A stretch of 64,000 bases of DNA. It comes from Viscum album (Eukaryota; Streptophyta; Magnoliopsida; Santalales; Viscaceae). This document shows positions 46,529 through 59,100 of this stretch, piece after piece. The notes beneath the pieces were generated by a model. The model saw nothing but the letters and a program-made list of their open reading frames with translations, did not search any database and was not told the origin of the DNA. The stretch is taken from the NCBI GenBank assembly GCA_963277665.1, contig OY728122.1, positions 2,124,636,024-2,124,700,023 on the forward strand, read 5' to 3'. The first letter of the stretch is position 1, and each line of letters starts with the position of its first letter. The position numbers were made by a program, and so were the translations under genes.

Positions 46529-46558
<30 letters not shown>
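46529..46558. repeat. AT dinucleotide repeat
   Basis: Fifteen uninterrupted AT units within the 3' LTR. Confidence 0.95.
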
Positions 46559-46561
<3 letters not shown>

Positions 46562-48505
46562 TATAAAATAGATTTATAATATACTTATATTTATTATACA
46601 TGAGATTTGAATGCGTACAAAGGATGTTGAGACTTAAGGTATGAGATTTTAGTCTTAATTTTCATTCTTTGAGACATATGTTAGATTATACATCTATCTT
46701 AATTTATGATGTGTATATAAATCCACATTTACTGGTAATATAATTAATTTATTTAATATCATGAAATTAAATGTTTCATTTAACATTATTCTTTCAAGGG
46801 GATTACAATTAAAAGTTACCAATGTGGTAAGGGTTTTATATTACAATCTCATCGTTTATCGGAATTACTGATGATTATGCTTCCAATGAAGAAATTTACG
46901 ATATATCTCCCAGGAAACTAAATTATTTTCTTCTACTATTCTTATTTATAGATAATAAATGTTTTCCCTTCATTTTCATATCTCTATGTATTGAATTGTT
47001 CAAAAAATGTTTTTTAGAAATTTCAACTTTATTTCACCCTTTGATTGAAAATCTTTTTTCTTCCAAAACCATGTTTTCTAAAAATGTTCTAAAAAATGAA
47101 TTTCAAATTATCCAAATTATTTTTAAATATATTTTTACCCATTTATGAATTTCTTTAAAATGTTTTAAATGGAATCTTCATGTATTTTTTCAAAAAGTCA
47201 TGTTTGGATTTTACAGAAAATATGAAAGGAATATTTGTTTTAACGTGTACAACATGAATGGGATTTCCCATTGTCATAGACATTATTTTATTTTAAGCCT
47301 CATCTATAAGTTTCCAAATTAAATTATAAGGTAATTTTTTTTAAAATGTTTTATTATTTAAATATTTTCTTTCAAATTGGTAAGTCTATTTCCCTCAAGA
47401 AACATTTTAGTTGATTCATTCGAAATCATTTTACATCTAAGATGACATATTTGATGTTATATATGATTTATTGGGGATATGATACAAGGATAAAATTATT
47501 ATTTTTTCTCTGAATGGTTTATTTAAATGATGGAAATATGTTTATGAAACCTGTTTATCTTCTGTGGGTTACACCTTGATAAAAATCATATGACACATAT
47601 TTCTTTTTTCTATGGGTTAAGATTTAATTACATGATGAAATGATTAGTAAAAATATTTATTTTTCCTAGGTTATGTTATGATGAAATTTTTATAAAAACC
47701 ATTTCATTTTATAGTTTATAATTTTATGAATGATTTATTATCTTGTGAAACAGATATATATCATTTTCATTATGTGATGGGTGTGAACTATAACTCTTTC
47801 CAATGATTTGGGTAAATATTGATATTTAATAAGAGAAAAATTACTAGAATGGTGAGTGAAACCAATTCATTAAAGAAATCTATTGACTATAATAGCCTTG
47901 GGTGTGAACCATTTATTCTACAACGGTTTGGGGAGTGATCCCAGTCCACTATGATAGTCTTTCAATGAGATGTGAACTGCTATGGAAATGATTTTCTATG
48001 CATATATGTATTCCAAAAATATTTTACAATTTTATTATCTCATGTTTTATGCTCCTTGATTATATAATATACCAATATTTATGCCATGACTAAAGTCCAT
48101 GATCTATGAAATGTAGAGTATAGTTATTAATTGTTATCCACATGTTCTCATATCCTTATCCGCATGATATGTTGATATATTCCTTGTTCACCCTTACTAA
48201 TCTTCTTAGTACACCCTTTCTTATGTTTCCTTTCCCAAGGTTATGATAAAAGTTAAAATTTATTATATTTATAACATGAGTTATAGTTTTGAAGAACATA
48301 GTGGGATATGACATTGCTCACTTATAGAACAATAATTTATCAATCCATGTTTCCTTGGACACTATACCTTTTGGATCCTTATGCATCTTTTTATGTAATG
48401 CAATTAATATTACCCTAAATTGATCTAATATCTATGTATAAATAGATTGGGTCTTTATATAACCACATAGAAATATTTTGAAAATATGGCCTTCCACCTA
48501 TCTCA

Positions 48506-48772
48506 TTTTTCAAGGTATCACTAGGTTGGTTAGTTCAACAAACCAATTCATTCTGACAAAATTATTACTACATAGGCAGTATACTCTCATAAGGGAGATG
48601 ACCCCAAACTCACCCCCATTCCATGTCACTCCGGTTTGGATGGAAGACCCAATATATCCACTCCCTTGAGTTTCAACCCAGTATCATTAACGTAGTATTA
48701 TCCCATGATTTAAACATCCAAGATATTTGTAATTAATATTATATATCCCCCATAATTCCCTTGATCCTTACC
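48506..48772. other. Unassigned flank of the Tekay-like element
   Basis: No family recognised. Should be the continuation of whatever lay left of 10207 before that element inserted. Confidence 0.35.
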
Positions 48773-50412
48773 TGTGACACACCCCATGTATTTGTTCTAA
48801 GAGACCACTAGATTCGATTACTGGAAAGAGAACAACTTTGTTATAACTCACTTTCCCAGAATCAGATCTTAGATGTAATCAAAATACATTAAGGGTTATA
48901 CAAATACATTTTATATGAACAAAATACTCATAATGGACTCCTATTGAGCCCATTTCTAGATCCAGTGCACAAATTTTTTTGAAACTTCAAAGGAGAAAGT
49001 ATACGACTTGTACATTCGAGTACACAATGTGTACTATCAAAACCAAACCAGGGCGTGTACCTCAATCAAAAAATGTGTATAAAACCCAAGTACAAGGTGT
49101 GTCCCATGCTTACATATTGTGTGGCCCACACAAGTTCTTTGGTCATGTGCCTCACATGGTTTCTAGACAAGTCCAATATATGGAATTTGGTTGTTTACTG
49201 TACAAAGGGTCTGTCTGTGTTCCCTACATGACCATTTTCCCCCAACATGGGAAGTCTGTCAGAGTACTCAACCACGCCCCTAAAAGCCCACTTTATGGTG
49301 GGTACTGAGACTATATATATTTTAGACCCAAAATCTCAATCTCCCCCAAAAATGAAGAACACATTACATGTTTTCTTGAAACTATTTTAAGTGTTATTAG
49401 GTTTTGGGAATTGGAAACCATTATGACCCAATCAAAACCCACATTTTCCCCCAAATAGGTACAAAATGACTCTAAAGGGACCCAAAAAATCATAATGTGG
49501 GCTAAAATGACGAAAAAATTAAAATATAGGGATCTATGACTTAAAAAATTAGATAATCCTACCTTCCAAACTTGAAATGATGAAGCTTCACATTGAATCG
49601 ATACTACGCACCCACCGAGCTCCGATCCATGTGTAGATAAGATCCCAAACGGTGATCCCCTATCCCTTTGCCCCTATTTCTCTCTACGTTATGAATCCAA
49701 AAGGGGGTGGACCCCAGTCATACATATAAATCTTCATGGATGTGGAAGGAAAATATGGAAAATAGAAAAAATAGAAAATAGAAAAATGAAAATGTAAATA
49801 AGAGGTAGCCCCACCCCAACCCTAGTACCGATGATGAGTTTATACATCACCTTGGAAAACCCCCTTATTATGAGCTCAACAAAAGTGTTTCAATATGTGA
49901 CCAAAACTCTATTAAAAATAAATCATTGAATGAACATTCATAAAAAATTAATTTTTAAATAATTAAATATTAAATATTATGTGAAAATATGAATGGCTTG
50001 GATTTAAACCAAACTCTCATACTAGGTAAAAAACTATATTTTGGGACCAACTGAGTGGTCAAAAAACTTATATGAGATCATATGGAAGGATAAAATGACT
50101 ATTTTATCCCTCATGAACATACTAATCAAAAAATTTAAATTTATTGTAATTTTTACAACATGGAACAACCCATGGTTTTTCATCAATGATTCATGGAAGG
50201 GACAACAAGAATTGTAGGCTAGGGACATTATAAGAAGAATGTTGACTGGTTGGGTTAGTGAGATAATGAGTAGTGATACAACATGAAAAATAATACTCAC
50301 TATCATGGACCAACCCAAGATGTCCATCCATCCAACTCTCGAGCCAATCCAAGACATACCCGAGGCATGTTTCTAATCACCCCAAGATCGCAACCAGTGT
50401 GAGGGTCTTATA
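48773..50412 (-). repeat. Possible old solo LTR (gypsy type)
   Basis: Edges TGTGACACACCCC at 48773 and GAGGGTCTTATA ending at 50412 form a loose inverted repeat of the Tekay LTR type (minus strand TATAAGACCC...GGGTGTGTCACA). No matching 5-bp duplication. Contains a short-repeat field with GTGTAC/GTGTGTCC words at 48995-49260. The ORF-like stretch 48979-49308 follows that repeat and is probably not a gene. Confidence 0.3.
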
Positions 50413-52201
50413 AAATAATCATTGGTTATGATTTTAACTAAGATAAAATAAACAGATCATTAATAAAAAATTCCTATAAGAGAAAGAAACATAAAATTAA
50501 TGATGCCGCGGGAGACCGAATAATGAAGAATACAAATTCCATAAAAATGAACATGATATATAAATGAATAAACAAAAACTCCTCATAATAAAAAGGGAAA
50601 AAACAACTAAATAATATAAAAATAATAAGGTAAAGTAATTTAATTTTTTTACACAAATTATCCACATGACCCATAGTCACACTCCACACCCTATACCCTA
50701 ACTCATATCCCAAATAAAGGGAGATCGAAAACAAGGTATCTGAAAAACAAATAATAAGAGAAACATAACCCATGCAGTGTTAGCTGAGTGGTAGCCACTA
50801 CTTGTACCCCTCACTCTCCATGGGAACTAGAATAGGATTTTGTCCTACAATAATCATACATTATGCATATTATGCATAGGGTGATTGAAATTCATTACTT
50901 AGATGGGGAATGTGGCGCACACTTGGGCTTGGTCGTGGCCCCCACTGGGAGTTGGGGTTAGTAACCCACATTTTTCACATGAGCCTCATCTCAGTTGGTG
51001 AGGACTCTCCAAGTGAATCTATGAGACCCAGTTTCGAATCCGTGTGAAGGCATATTACCATGTTATTATAGCAGTGATGTAGAAGGTTCTATTGTAGGTA
51101 CCATTCGATACTGTAGAATCTATAACTATTCAACATTGGGCAGTCGATTTGGTCATAGAGTCCTTAAGTCCTTCAGGCCACCCAATGCATTTGGGTCAGT
51201 TAATGCTTTCTGGATACCATAGGGCCTTTGGGTCACCTCATCACCTTTTTTCCACCAAATACAAATCATGAAGTGTAGATTCAACTATATAGACTAAAGG
51301 AACTAGCTCCAGATGAGGAATTAGAGAATGTGGTTTCACTTAAACAATGATATCCATATATAGAATAATGAGAGGATATAGAAATTTCCATCGGGACTAG
51401 GACTATGCACCTCTGCACATTTATTTCTAGCTAAAAAAGAAATGCAATGGTGGGAAGCTGACTTCACGATCTAGATTTTGGGGTGGGGAATTTCCAAATA
51501 GTCATGTCTGAGATGAATTTCTATAAGACCTTTGGGTAATGTAATCCACTAAACCTACAAGAATTGTAAGGGTTCCACTCATACCATAAAAGGGGGGCTA
51601 TAAAACAATAAGAGTAGCATAAACTGAGTAGTTTGTGTAGGGTGTGATTAAAATCAGGAAAATAAGTAGTCTATATAGATTTTTTTAATTATTACAAAAG
51701 AATTCAATTTTATATTATTTGTAAATTATAGTTGAAAATAGTTTCTCAACCCATGAGTATGGAAAATCCAAATTACATTCACAAATTTCACAAAAATAAT
51801 TTTATTAGGATTAAATGAAAAAAATTACTTGAAAAATTTTTTAGGACCCCAAACTATTTTTATAAAAAACTTCCCTCTCCTTTTAAAAGAATGAAGGGAA
51901 TTTTCCAAACATTTTTCTGAACACCTAGAAAAAACTATGAGATACCTTTTTCTAGAAGATATAATATAAGTTAAATTCATTTCTTTCCACTTTATAGAAA
52001 TTTCCCAAAAACTCATTTCAAAATAAAATCATATTTTTAAAAAAATACACTTTCTAAAACATTTTTATAAAAAAATGAAAGTGAATAAAACCAGTTCTCA
52101 AATAAGGGTAAGAGAAAATAATATCTAGAATAAGACAATCAATCCGAAGAAGGAAAAAAGAAAATAAAGGTACCATAATCCAAGGAAAAATAGGGATATA
52201 A
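50413..52201. other. Unassigned AT-rich DNA with a SINE-like segment
   Basis: Apart from the tRNA-like stretch at 50980-51250 I recognise nothing. Stops in all frames. The last five bases (52197-52201, TATAA) are the left target duplication of the next element. Confidence 0.4.
50980..51250 (+). mobile_element. Candidate tRNA-derived SINE
   Basis: An A-box-like ATCTCAGTTGGTGAGG (50988-51003) and a B-box-like GTTTCGAATCC (51031-51041) are spaced about 40 bp apart, as in tRNA-derived pol III promoters, and a TTTTTT follows near 51245. The left part also resembles a tRNA D-arm. No target duplication or second copy was found, and the cloverleaf cannot be completed, so a functional tRNA is unlikely. 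Confidence 0.35.
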
Positions 52202-54481
52202 TGTGACATATTGAATAATTTTTACTCAAAAATAACTAACCCAAGTTTCCCACATAGCTTTAAGAATACCTCCCCATACACTAGAGGCAACCGAATAGTA
52301 GTGAAAGTGTATGATTGTATGGTGGAGAAAATATATCTTATTTATTAGATTACAACATTATTGTGAATAAAAGTAATAAATTAGCAGAAGAAAGATAATG
52401 ATAGTGTAAATAAACCATATAGATAACATTAATAACAAAAGTTAGTAAATAGTATCACATACAGATGATGTATTTTCTATACAAAAAATGGAATAAGTAT
52501 AAATGGAAGCAGACATATAATGGTATACAATATAAAAAATGAAACCATATGACCCAAAAGTATCTCATCATCCCTATAAGTGGATTGGAAATCTATAACC
52601 AATACCACAGAGGTAAAACATCCATAGATATGTGCTTCCCTTTATCCCTGCCTGTATCCATGAAGTATGTCTATATAAAAAATGACATCCAGAACAAGGT
52701 GTGAGTAAATCTCAGTAGGCCGAAACCAATAAAATCAAATACTATCCATCACATGAATATAAAATGAAATAATGAACAGGAAATAGTAAATAAAGGTAGT
52801 ACAATAAATAAACCATACTGTCTAGGATTCCTCACAGGATACTCATCTAATCCTGCATGCCTTAGACTAAGATGAATTATCTCTAAGCATTTGACATTTT
52901 TTAAATTAGTTTGAGAATAAACAATTTAACCAAGGAATCCATATATAATAATAGTCATATAAGTGATCTACAAGTCCCATGGAATTTTGGCCTTAGAAAA
53001 CAATTCTAATCAAATGGTCAAAATTTATCGTTTCACTATAATGTTTTTTCCTGAGACTTAGGATCAAGTCCTAGGAAGCCTCAGTGCTAATATTTATTTG
53101 AGCCCAAGGAGATAGTCCAAGGTAGTATATAACATCAAGACGAATCCATGGTGATAATCCAAGACATTCATATTTCTATAAATTTCAAGTTAATCATTGT
53201 TATCAAGTCAAGGCATTAATAATCTAAGATATTTATTCATCCCAAGTGTGGTATCTTACATCGCGGTCACATCAATGAATTAACTCTCGTCTTATGAGCA
53301 CATCTGAGGAATTCAAAGTAAGTAATCCAATTAGTGTTCAAGTCATGCCAAACCTTTATAGTGATCCCACTCTATGACCATAGTCAAGAATAATATAAAA
53401 GTAATAATGGTTCATGTTAATTCCCATTCCATTTATCAATTCAGTTATTACAATTGGACATTTACATATATAAGTAATCAAGAAGGGGATGGGAAGCATC
53501 CTTGGAATTTTGTAGTTAAAATTTAACATTTATTAATCTCACTTACAAGTAATAAATATCCCAAGAGAGTAAACATTGAATATTTCAATTCATTTAATTA
53601 ATTTAGAGATTCTAATAAAAGTGGAAATCTTAACATGACAAAGGGGTTTCTTAGACATAAGAAAAGGTTGGTAAACATTACAATTTAGTCAAACCCACCT
53701 TTAATGGTGGTTTGGGTTGTGGTCATCGACCTCCTACTATAAAAAGGGGTCAAAGTATCACCAAAGTTATGGTCTAATGATTAAATTAAGGTATTATTAA
53801 TTTTTAGGGAAATGTGTTCAAAGTAAATCATGTGGAAAAGTAATGAAAATTCTTAAAAAACTAGAATTTTATGAAAAATGAATAGACAAACTACCTAAAC
53901 ATGGTATTAGAATCCCTATCTAGTATCAACATTATATTTGTACTTGAAAGATAAAAATAAAGAAACTATGAAAATACCTTGAAAATTGGGAATATTTGGT
54001 TTCATGGAAACAACATCCAAGATAGAAAATAAAACAGATAAAGGAAGGTAACCTAGTGATAGACCTACCGAGAGGCTTCCAACATGATGAATAAAACTCC
54101 AATTAGAGCTCAAATATAGAAAACATCTCAAATCCTTGAATGGGGGAGAAAAGAGAGTTCCCTTGGTTAGAAAAATAGTTTGAAAACCATTAATTTTTCC
54201 TCCATAATTAATTATAGGTTTTTTCATAGCCATGATACCTATGGTGCATTAGTTTAAAAACTTTATGACACCCACTATGAGATGCCTAGTTGAGGTTCAC
54301 GATTCACAATAATAGTATGCCTATCCATTTGTTTCAAAAAATGGAACTACAGGTGTCAAAACAAGCACGAACACTCCTAAAGCATCTATGAGCACTTTTG
54401 GAATGTATAATAGGGTAAAAAATAAAGGTTTATGTTGAAATAATTTTCATCCATTCCTCTATGAAAAACCAAGATATTAAA
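52202..54481 (-). repeat. 3' LTR of the 52202-62827 element
   Basis: Edges TGTGACAT at 52202 and ATATTAAA at 54481 (minus strand TTTAATATCTTGG...ATGTCACA). It matches 60390-62827 along its length: GCTTCCCTTTAT.CCT.CCTGTATC, AAGGAGATA.TC.A.GTAGT, CTCCATAATTAATTA-type blocks in the same order. Just outside the high end, a purine run on the minus strand (AAAGAGGGTAGG) fits a polypurine tract. Confidence 0.75.
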
Positions 54482-56400
54482 ACCTACCCTCTTTTAAATG
54501 ACTATTCCATGAGTTTCCCTGATGAGGGTGGTTAAGATACATCAAAGAATAACTCCACACACTAACTATTTATATCATAATCTTTATCTGAGGACTCATA
54601 CTATAAATTTTCCATGTTATCATAAAACCTAAACCTGATTAATTGACCTATCTCAAAGCGTGTTTATGTTATCATCCACGATATGAATTGGATGCTCCTA
54701 AAAATAAGTATCAACATCTAACTTGACATCCTCAGTATCAATAGAGTGATACAAGTTAGATTAATAATGACATAGATGAAAATAATGAAATACATCCTGT
54801 ATGTCCTAATACATCTATGTTGGAGCTTTCCTAAAGTCTACCAACTTGACTCTCTCTAATATCTCGAAAGACCCGACAAATCTCGGGGATATCTTACCTT
54901 ACCTCTTAATCCATTTATGATTTAATTTGGGAGATAAAAATCATAAAACCTAAAATACCACCTCAATCTCTATAAGTCAATGGATAATATTGGAATATGA
55001 CTTTTTCTAATACTTCATTATATCTATTTTTTCCTGATCAACTGTTACTACTCCAATGTCTCCTAAATGAGATGAGGTCTTAATAGATCTACCTCCCTTG
55101 ACTCTAACTTGAACAAAACTGAATTTCATAAATGACCATAGAGTGAATCATAAAGATCCATTTGGATTTTATCATAGAAACTATTATTATAGGTAAATTC
55201 AGTAAGAGGTAAATTTTTCTCTCTAGAACCACTAAAATCAAAGACACATGCTTAGAGCATATCTTCTAGCATTTATATAGTGAAATCAGAATAATTTTTT
55301 TGTCTAAGGGTGATATACTATATTTAGAAGTACCTATTATCCAAGAGCCTTCAGAAAACCATTCTAGAACAGTAAAATAAAATAAGAGTCTCTATCTAAA
55401 ATGATGGTACATGTAATTTCATAAAGGCATATAATATGTTGGATATGATGTTTTTCAAGTTCATCCACTATGAAAGTTTCCATTTTTTTCAAAAAAATAA
55501 TGAATTTTATTAAAGGAGTGGCTACGCCTTGAAAAATCAAGGAGGCCTAAAATGATGAGTTCCCAAGGTTTATTCTCTTAAAATGAAAATACATTATTGG
55601 GGAAGAAACCTGGTAAAAAAATAAATTAAAAGATCCCCTTGATAAGACCAATGAGAGGCCAAAAAATCTTCTAGTTTATTTCCTCATTCCATGCATACAT
55701 GATATCCACAATATAACATAACATATCATTACAATAAGAGATTTTTTTTAATCATGTCACTAAATACATTGTGATTCCATCCCATCTTCACTCCAGAATA
55801 GGTAAGAGATTCAAAATACTACAAGGCTATTAGTGTTCTGAATTCACCTATTGTTACGCGGAACATTAAGTAACAAATACGACAACCTCCTTTTTTATTC
55901 CCTAACACCAATACTTGCAGTGCATGTCATGATACACATTTTCAATTACATGATATAATACATATTTTAGGCATGAGATTCTTATATTAATTCCTCTCAC
56001 ATGTTTTCAAGAACCTAGAAACATCCATGAATATGGAAGACCTTATCCTCATAAATAACTTCACTGGCCATGGGTCCTTCCCTAAAACACTTTCCCTTAG
56101 GAATGCGCATTTAGGATCAAAAAGTTGTGTCATTTTTACCTAATCAAGAATTGATAAATTATCTGTTAAATCTATAAGAAAAGTATGATCATGTGACTCC
56201 TTAACTTCCAGATGCATTTCAGAAAAGAGAGAAATTAACATCCATTGACTATTGGCTTCATGAACCGCTTTCATTTTGTTATTTCATCATAGATAATCAA
56301 CAAATACATTTACATTAAAAGGATTCTAATAAGGCTCAAAATTTAAGGACTGGAGGTATTTAACCTATAATTTATATTTGGGGTAAAAATCATAATGAGT
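54482..56400 (-). pseudogene. Integrase relic of the 52202-62827 element
   Basis: Read on the minus strand. HHIQHIICLYEITCTIILDRDSYF (about 55370-55440) matches the IVRLHG.P.SIVSDRD.RF block with the second catalytic Asp. MLEDML.ACVFDFSGSREKNLPLTEFTYNNS (about 55170-55270) matches the block after the catalytic Glu. GKISPRFVGSFEILERV (about 54850-54905) matches the C-terminal GKLSPR(F/Y).GPFEI segment. Chromodomain not resolved. Confidence 0.7.
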
Positions 56401-57570
56401 GAATCAGTATTTAAGGCTTTTATGTTGCATGTATGGAAAAAACCTCTCTCCTAGAAATTAACGTGTCTTTCATCACAAATCATGAAGTACAACAGCTAGT
56501 TCTAGTTTATGAATCAGGTAACTATGATCATGAGGTCTCAACTAATGAGACCCATCAACCACAACTCATTACCCTAACATTAAATCTTATCCCAAACCAA
56601 TGCATGATTCATCAAAATAATCTAATAGCTTCTACAAAACTCTAACAGAATCAAGATTAGTACTAATCCCATCCTTTCTTTTAACTTCCAAAAGGCTTTA
56701 TCACAAGCTGTGAACCATGTGAATTTGAATAACTTATTGGTCAAGCTTATAATAGGTGCTTCAAGGCATGTAAAGTTTTAAATAAAGCACCAATAGTCAC
56801 CATCCTACTCAAATAAACTCCCTATATCAGGGATATTCATTGGATGTTCCCATGAGAGCATATATCTCACCTTCTCAAGATCCATGGATAACACTTATTA
56901 TGGTAAAATTTGACCTAGGAAGTGAACTTTATCAAAATAGAAGTGTAATATTGTGAGCTTTTTATTAATCATATGTTCTCCTAGTGTACACAATATGATA
57001 TTAATATGTTTTTCATGGCCATATATAGTTTGAGAGTACACAATGTTTTCATCCATAATATAATCTAGGTTAGGGTAGAAAACTCAATTTATCAAGTCCA
57101 TAAAAACAACTAGTGTTACTACTAGATCAAACTACTTTATGAAATACTAATAAAGGCTATATTTAGTTTAGAAAGATGTACATGGTATATCTAATGGTCT
57201 AACACCCAAAAATTGATATATTTATCTCAAATATATAATTAAGAAAACTATAGATCCTCATAGAATATATAATATATTTTCTATACACAAAATAGGGAAC
57301 TGTTTCCTAAACTTAATCTCATTAAATATTCAGTATTTTACATATAACCTGAGAATTACATAAGCCTCCTTGAAGAAAATCATGTGAAAAACCCAAGGAG
57401 AAGTTCTGGGTTGTATAAAAACTTTATAATCTAGGTCCCCAAACTACCTCATGAGTTCATTAATCTTGGTAGGATACATCATGTATGAAGGAATAAGTAC
57501 CGGTTCTTCTTATAGAACAAGCTCAATGGAGAAATTGACCTCTATCTCAAGAGGTATCCTAGAAAATTAC
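56401..57570 (-). pseudogene. Reverse transcriptase and RNase H relics of the 52202-62827 element
   Basis: RT start EVNFSIELV (about 57510-57540), then YMMYPTKINEL and FIQPRTSPW (about 57390-57420), matching the family's YRMAP.EL and FI.PS.SPWGAPVLFV. The catalytic block reads MDENIVYSQT (about 57030-57065) in place of .DDILVYS. RNase H relics ACDKAFWKLKERM (about 56690) and LIHKLELAVVLHDL (about 56500) fit the domain order. Frames change several times. Confidence 0.7.
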
Positions 57571-57839
57571 TTAAGGAAAAAATTGTTGAATATGTCTACT
57601 ACAAGACTAAAAACAGTATTACATGATCCGAGATCATCAATAAAAATTCCATCAATCTTGGATGCGACTTTTCCCAACCATTGATTCTCAATTCTAGCTC
57701 AATTTTCTTAGAAACCCATTATATGAACATAACTACCTCCCTTAGGTGATACAATAGAAACCTGCTCATGATAGAAATCAATATAGGCTCAATAGGGTTT
57801 TAACTTTTCCATTCTGAGAATTACACCAAAACCTATAAT

Positions 57840-58070
57840 CTCATGGATAAAAAGGTTCTATTATAATTTATATTCACTAATATTGAGGGTAAACTTCCCA
57901 TATTGACGTACACTTTCAGACAATACTCCCAATGAAGTATCAAGAGACATTACCCTGAAAAGGTTTTCAATCTTAAGACAAAGGATTTCTATTAAGGCTA
58001 TAGATATAAAAGAGTGTGAAGATCCCATGTAAAATAAGGTATATTCTAAATTATAGTCTAATAAAATCAT
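57840..58070 (-). pseudogene. Protease relic of the 52202-62827 element
   Basis: A 69-residue open stretch reads YTLFYMGSSHSFISIALIEILCLKIENL...DTSLGVLS, matching V.(F/I)D.GA.HSFIS....L.L.... ..V.TPLG. The active-site Asp is Tyr or Met in this copy. Confidence 0.75.
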
Positions 58071-59100
58071 AAATTTTCACTATTGACTATTCGTTACTCT
58101 TCTCCATAGTTTTAGGTTGTACTCTGTATAACTAGTGAGATATAAAACCATGTGCTACAACCTGACCACCATGAGAATAACCTATCTAATGAAACTACAT
58201 ACTAGAAGTCTGGATTCCTTGGACTAATCCGCCTCCTTGACCTATATTACTAGTCATACTATAGCTCCCTACCTCACATAGAGTTTCATATCATATCCCC
58301 GAACCTAGCGTTAGTTAAGACCCTCTCTAAATAGACATGATATGAGAGGTCCTTACAAAATATTTAATATGACGCATCCTTCAATATTATCAACACTTTA
58401 TAGGGTCTTTTTTGCATTGTGAAATCATGTTTATTACCCTTACACATTGGCATAATACTGAATAACATCCCAAGTAAATATTTTGACCACTACTACCATC
58501 ACATGCAGTCTTGAAATGATTCTTCCTACCGCTAGAAGATTCACTACTTAGCCTAGAAGATAGACCCCTACCCTAAACATTAAACTTCACTTTGATTGTG
58601 CTCAAAGATAAGGGATTAATTCACTATATCATACACTTTATTCAATCAAAATATGTTCACTTGAAATTAGAAGGTATACATAAGCCTATACTTGAAACAT
58701 ATTCCCTAGAAAACTCCTCCCCAGCAAGAGTGGGTAAAAAGTGGTGAAGCTCATTAAAGTGCGATGAATACTCCATAGTGGGTATATCCCCCAATTCCAT
58801 GTTCTTTAACACTCTATTTTGATCATATCTCAATGTTTCTAGTTAGACGTAATCATATAATTTTATTTTCAATTCCATCCAGAACATACCTCGATGCTAA
58901 TCAGATAGATTTAAAACATCCCACCATTTCATGGTGGATCCACACTGCGTGTAAGACATTAGCTTGACCATCATATCTATAAGCATCTCAAGATGATTTA
59001 GAATTGATAAAATAGACAATTTTCATGAATCAGTATCCTAGGAGAATCCATACCCTGAGAAAGTAGGTGGGTGATACAACTAGAACTCCCTCATCAACTC
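58071..59100 (-). pseudogene. Gag relic of the 52202-62827 element
   Basis: On the minus strand, KLMSYTQCGSTMKWWDVL (about 58915-58970) matches the capsid ...L.G.A..WW. segment. RYDQNRVLKNMELGDIPTMEYSSHFNELHHFLPTL (about 58730-58835) matches the R..K..EFL.L.QG.M.V.EY...F..L..F.P.L block. Zinc knuckles are not clearly preserved. Confidence 0.7.

Larger units (their letters stand above)
10207..48505 (+). mobile_element. Decayed Tekay/Del-like chromovirus carrying three nested insertions
   Basis: Two copies of one long LTR flank a plus-strand interior with gag, protease, RT, RNase H, integrase and a chromodomain relic in that order, the Ty3/gypsy chromovirus order. Own sequence is roughly 11 kb; the rest is the 1.36-kb insert in the 5' LTR, the Athila array in the 5' LTR and the LINE in gag. 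The 5' LTR begins TATAACACC at 10207 and the 3' LTR TGTAACACC at 44507. Five bases before the 5' LTR are TTTCA; a TTTCA also occurs at 48508-48512, but it needs a 2-bp shift to fit the LTR end, so the target duplication is unproven. Every coding domain holds stops or frameshifts. Confidence 0.75.
44507..48505 (+). repeat. 3' LTR of the Tekay-like host element
   Basis: Starts TGTAACACCC. Parallels the fragmented 5' LTR (10207-10284, 11645-12882, 32899-33862), which lets the three later insertions be placed. About 1.6 kb (46380-48060) has no counterpart in the 5' LTR. The right edge is chosen at ...CTCA (48505) and is uncertain by tens of bases. No coding content. Confidence 0.7.

Noticed and set aside
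48508..48512. TTTCA as right target duplication of the Tekay-like element
   Set aside because: It matches 10202-10206, but only if two extra T bases are allowed after the LTR end; too weak to claim in an AT-rich area.
48979..49308. 109-residue open frame with Cys and Val-rich repeats
   Set aside because: It tracks a decayed short-repeat field rather than a gene; no start context, domain or conserved copy.
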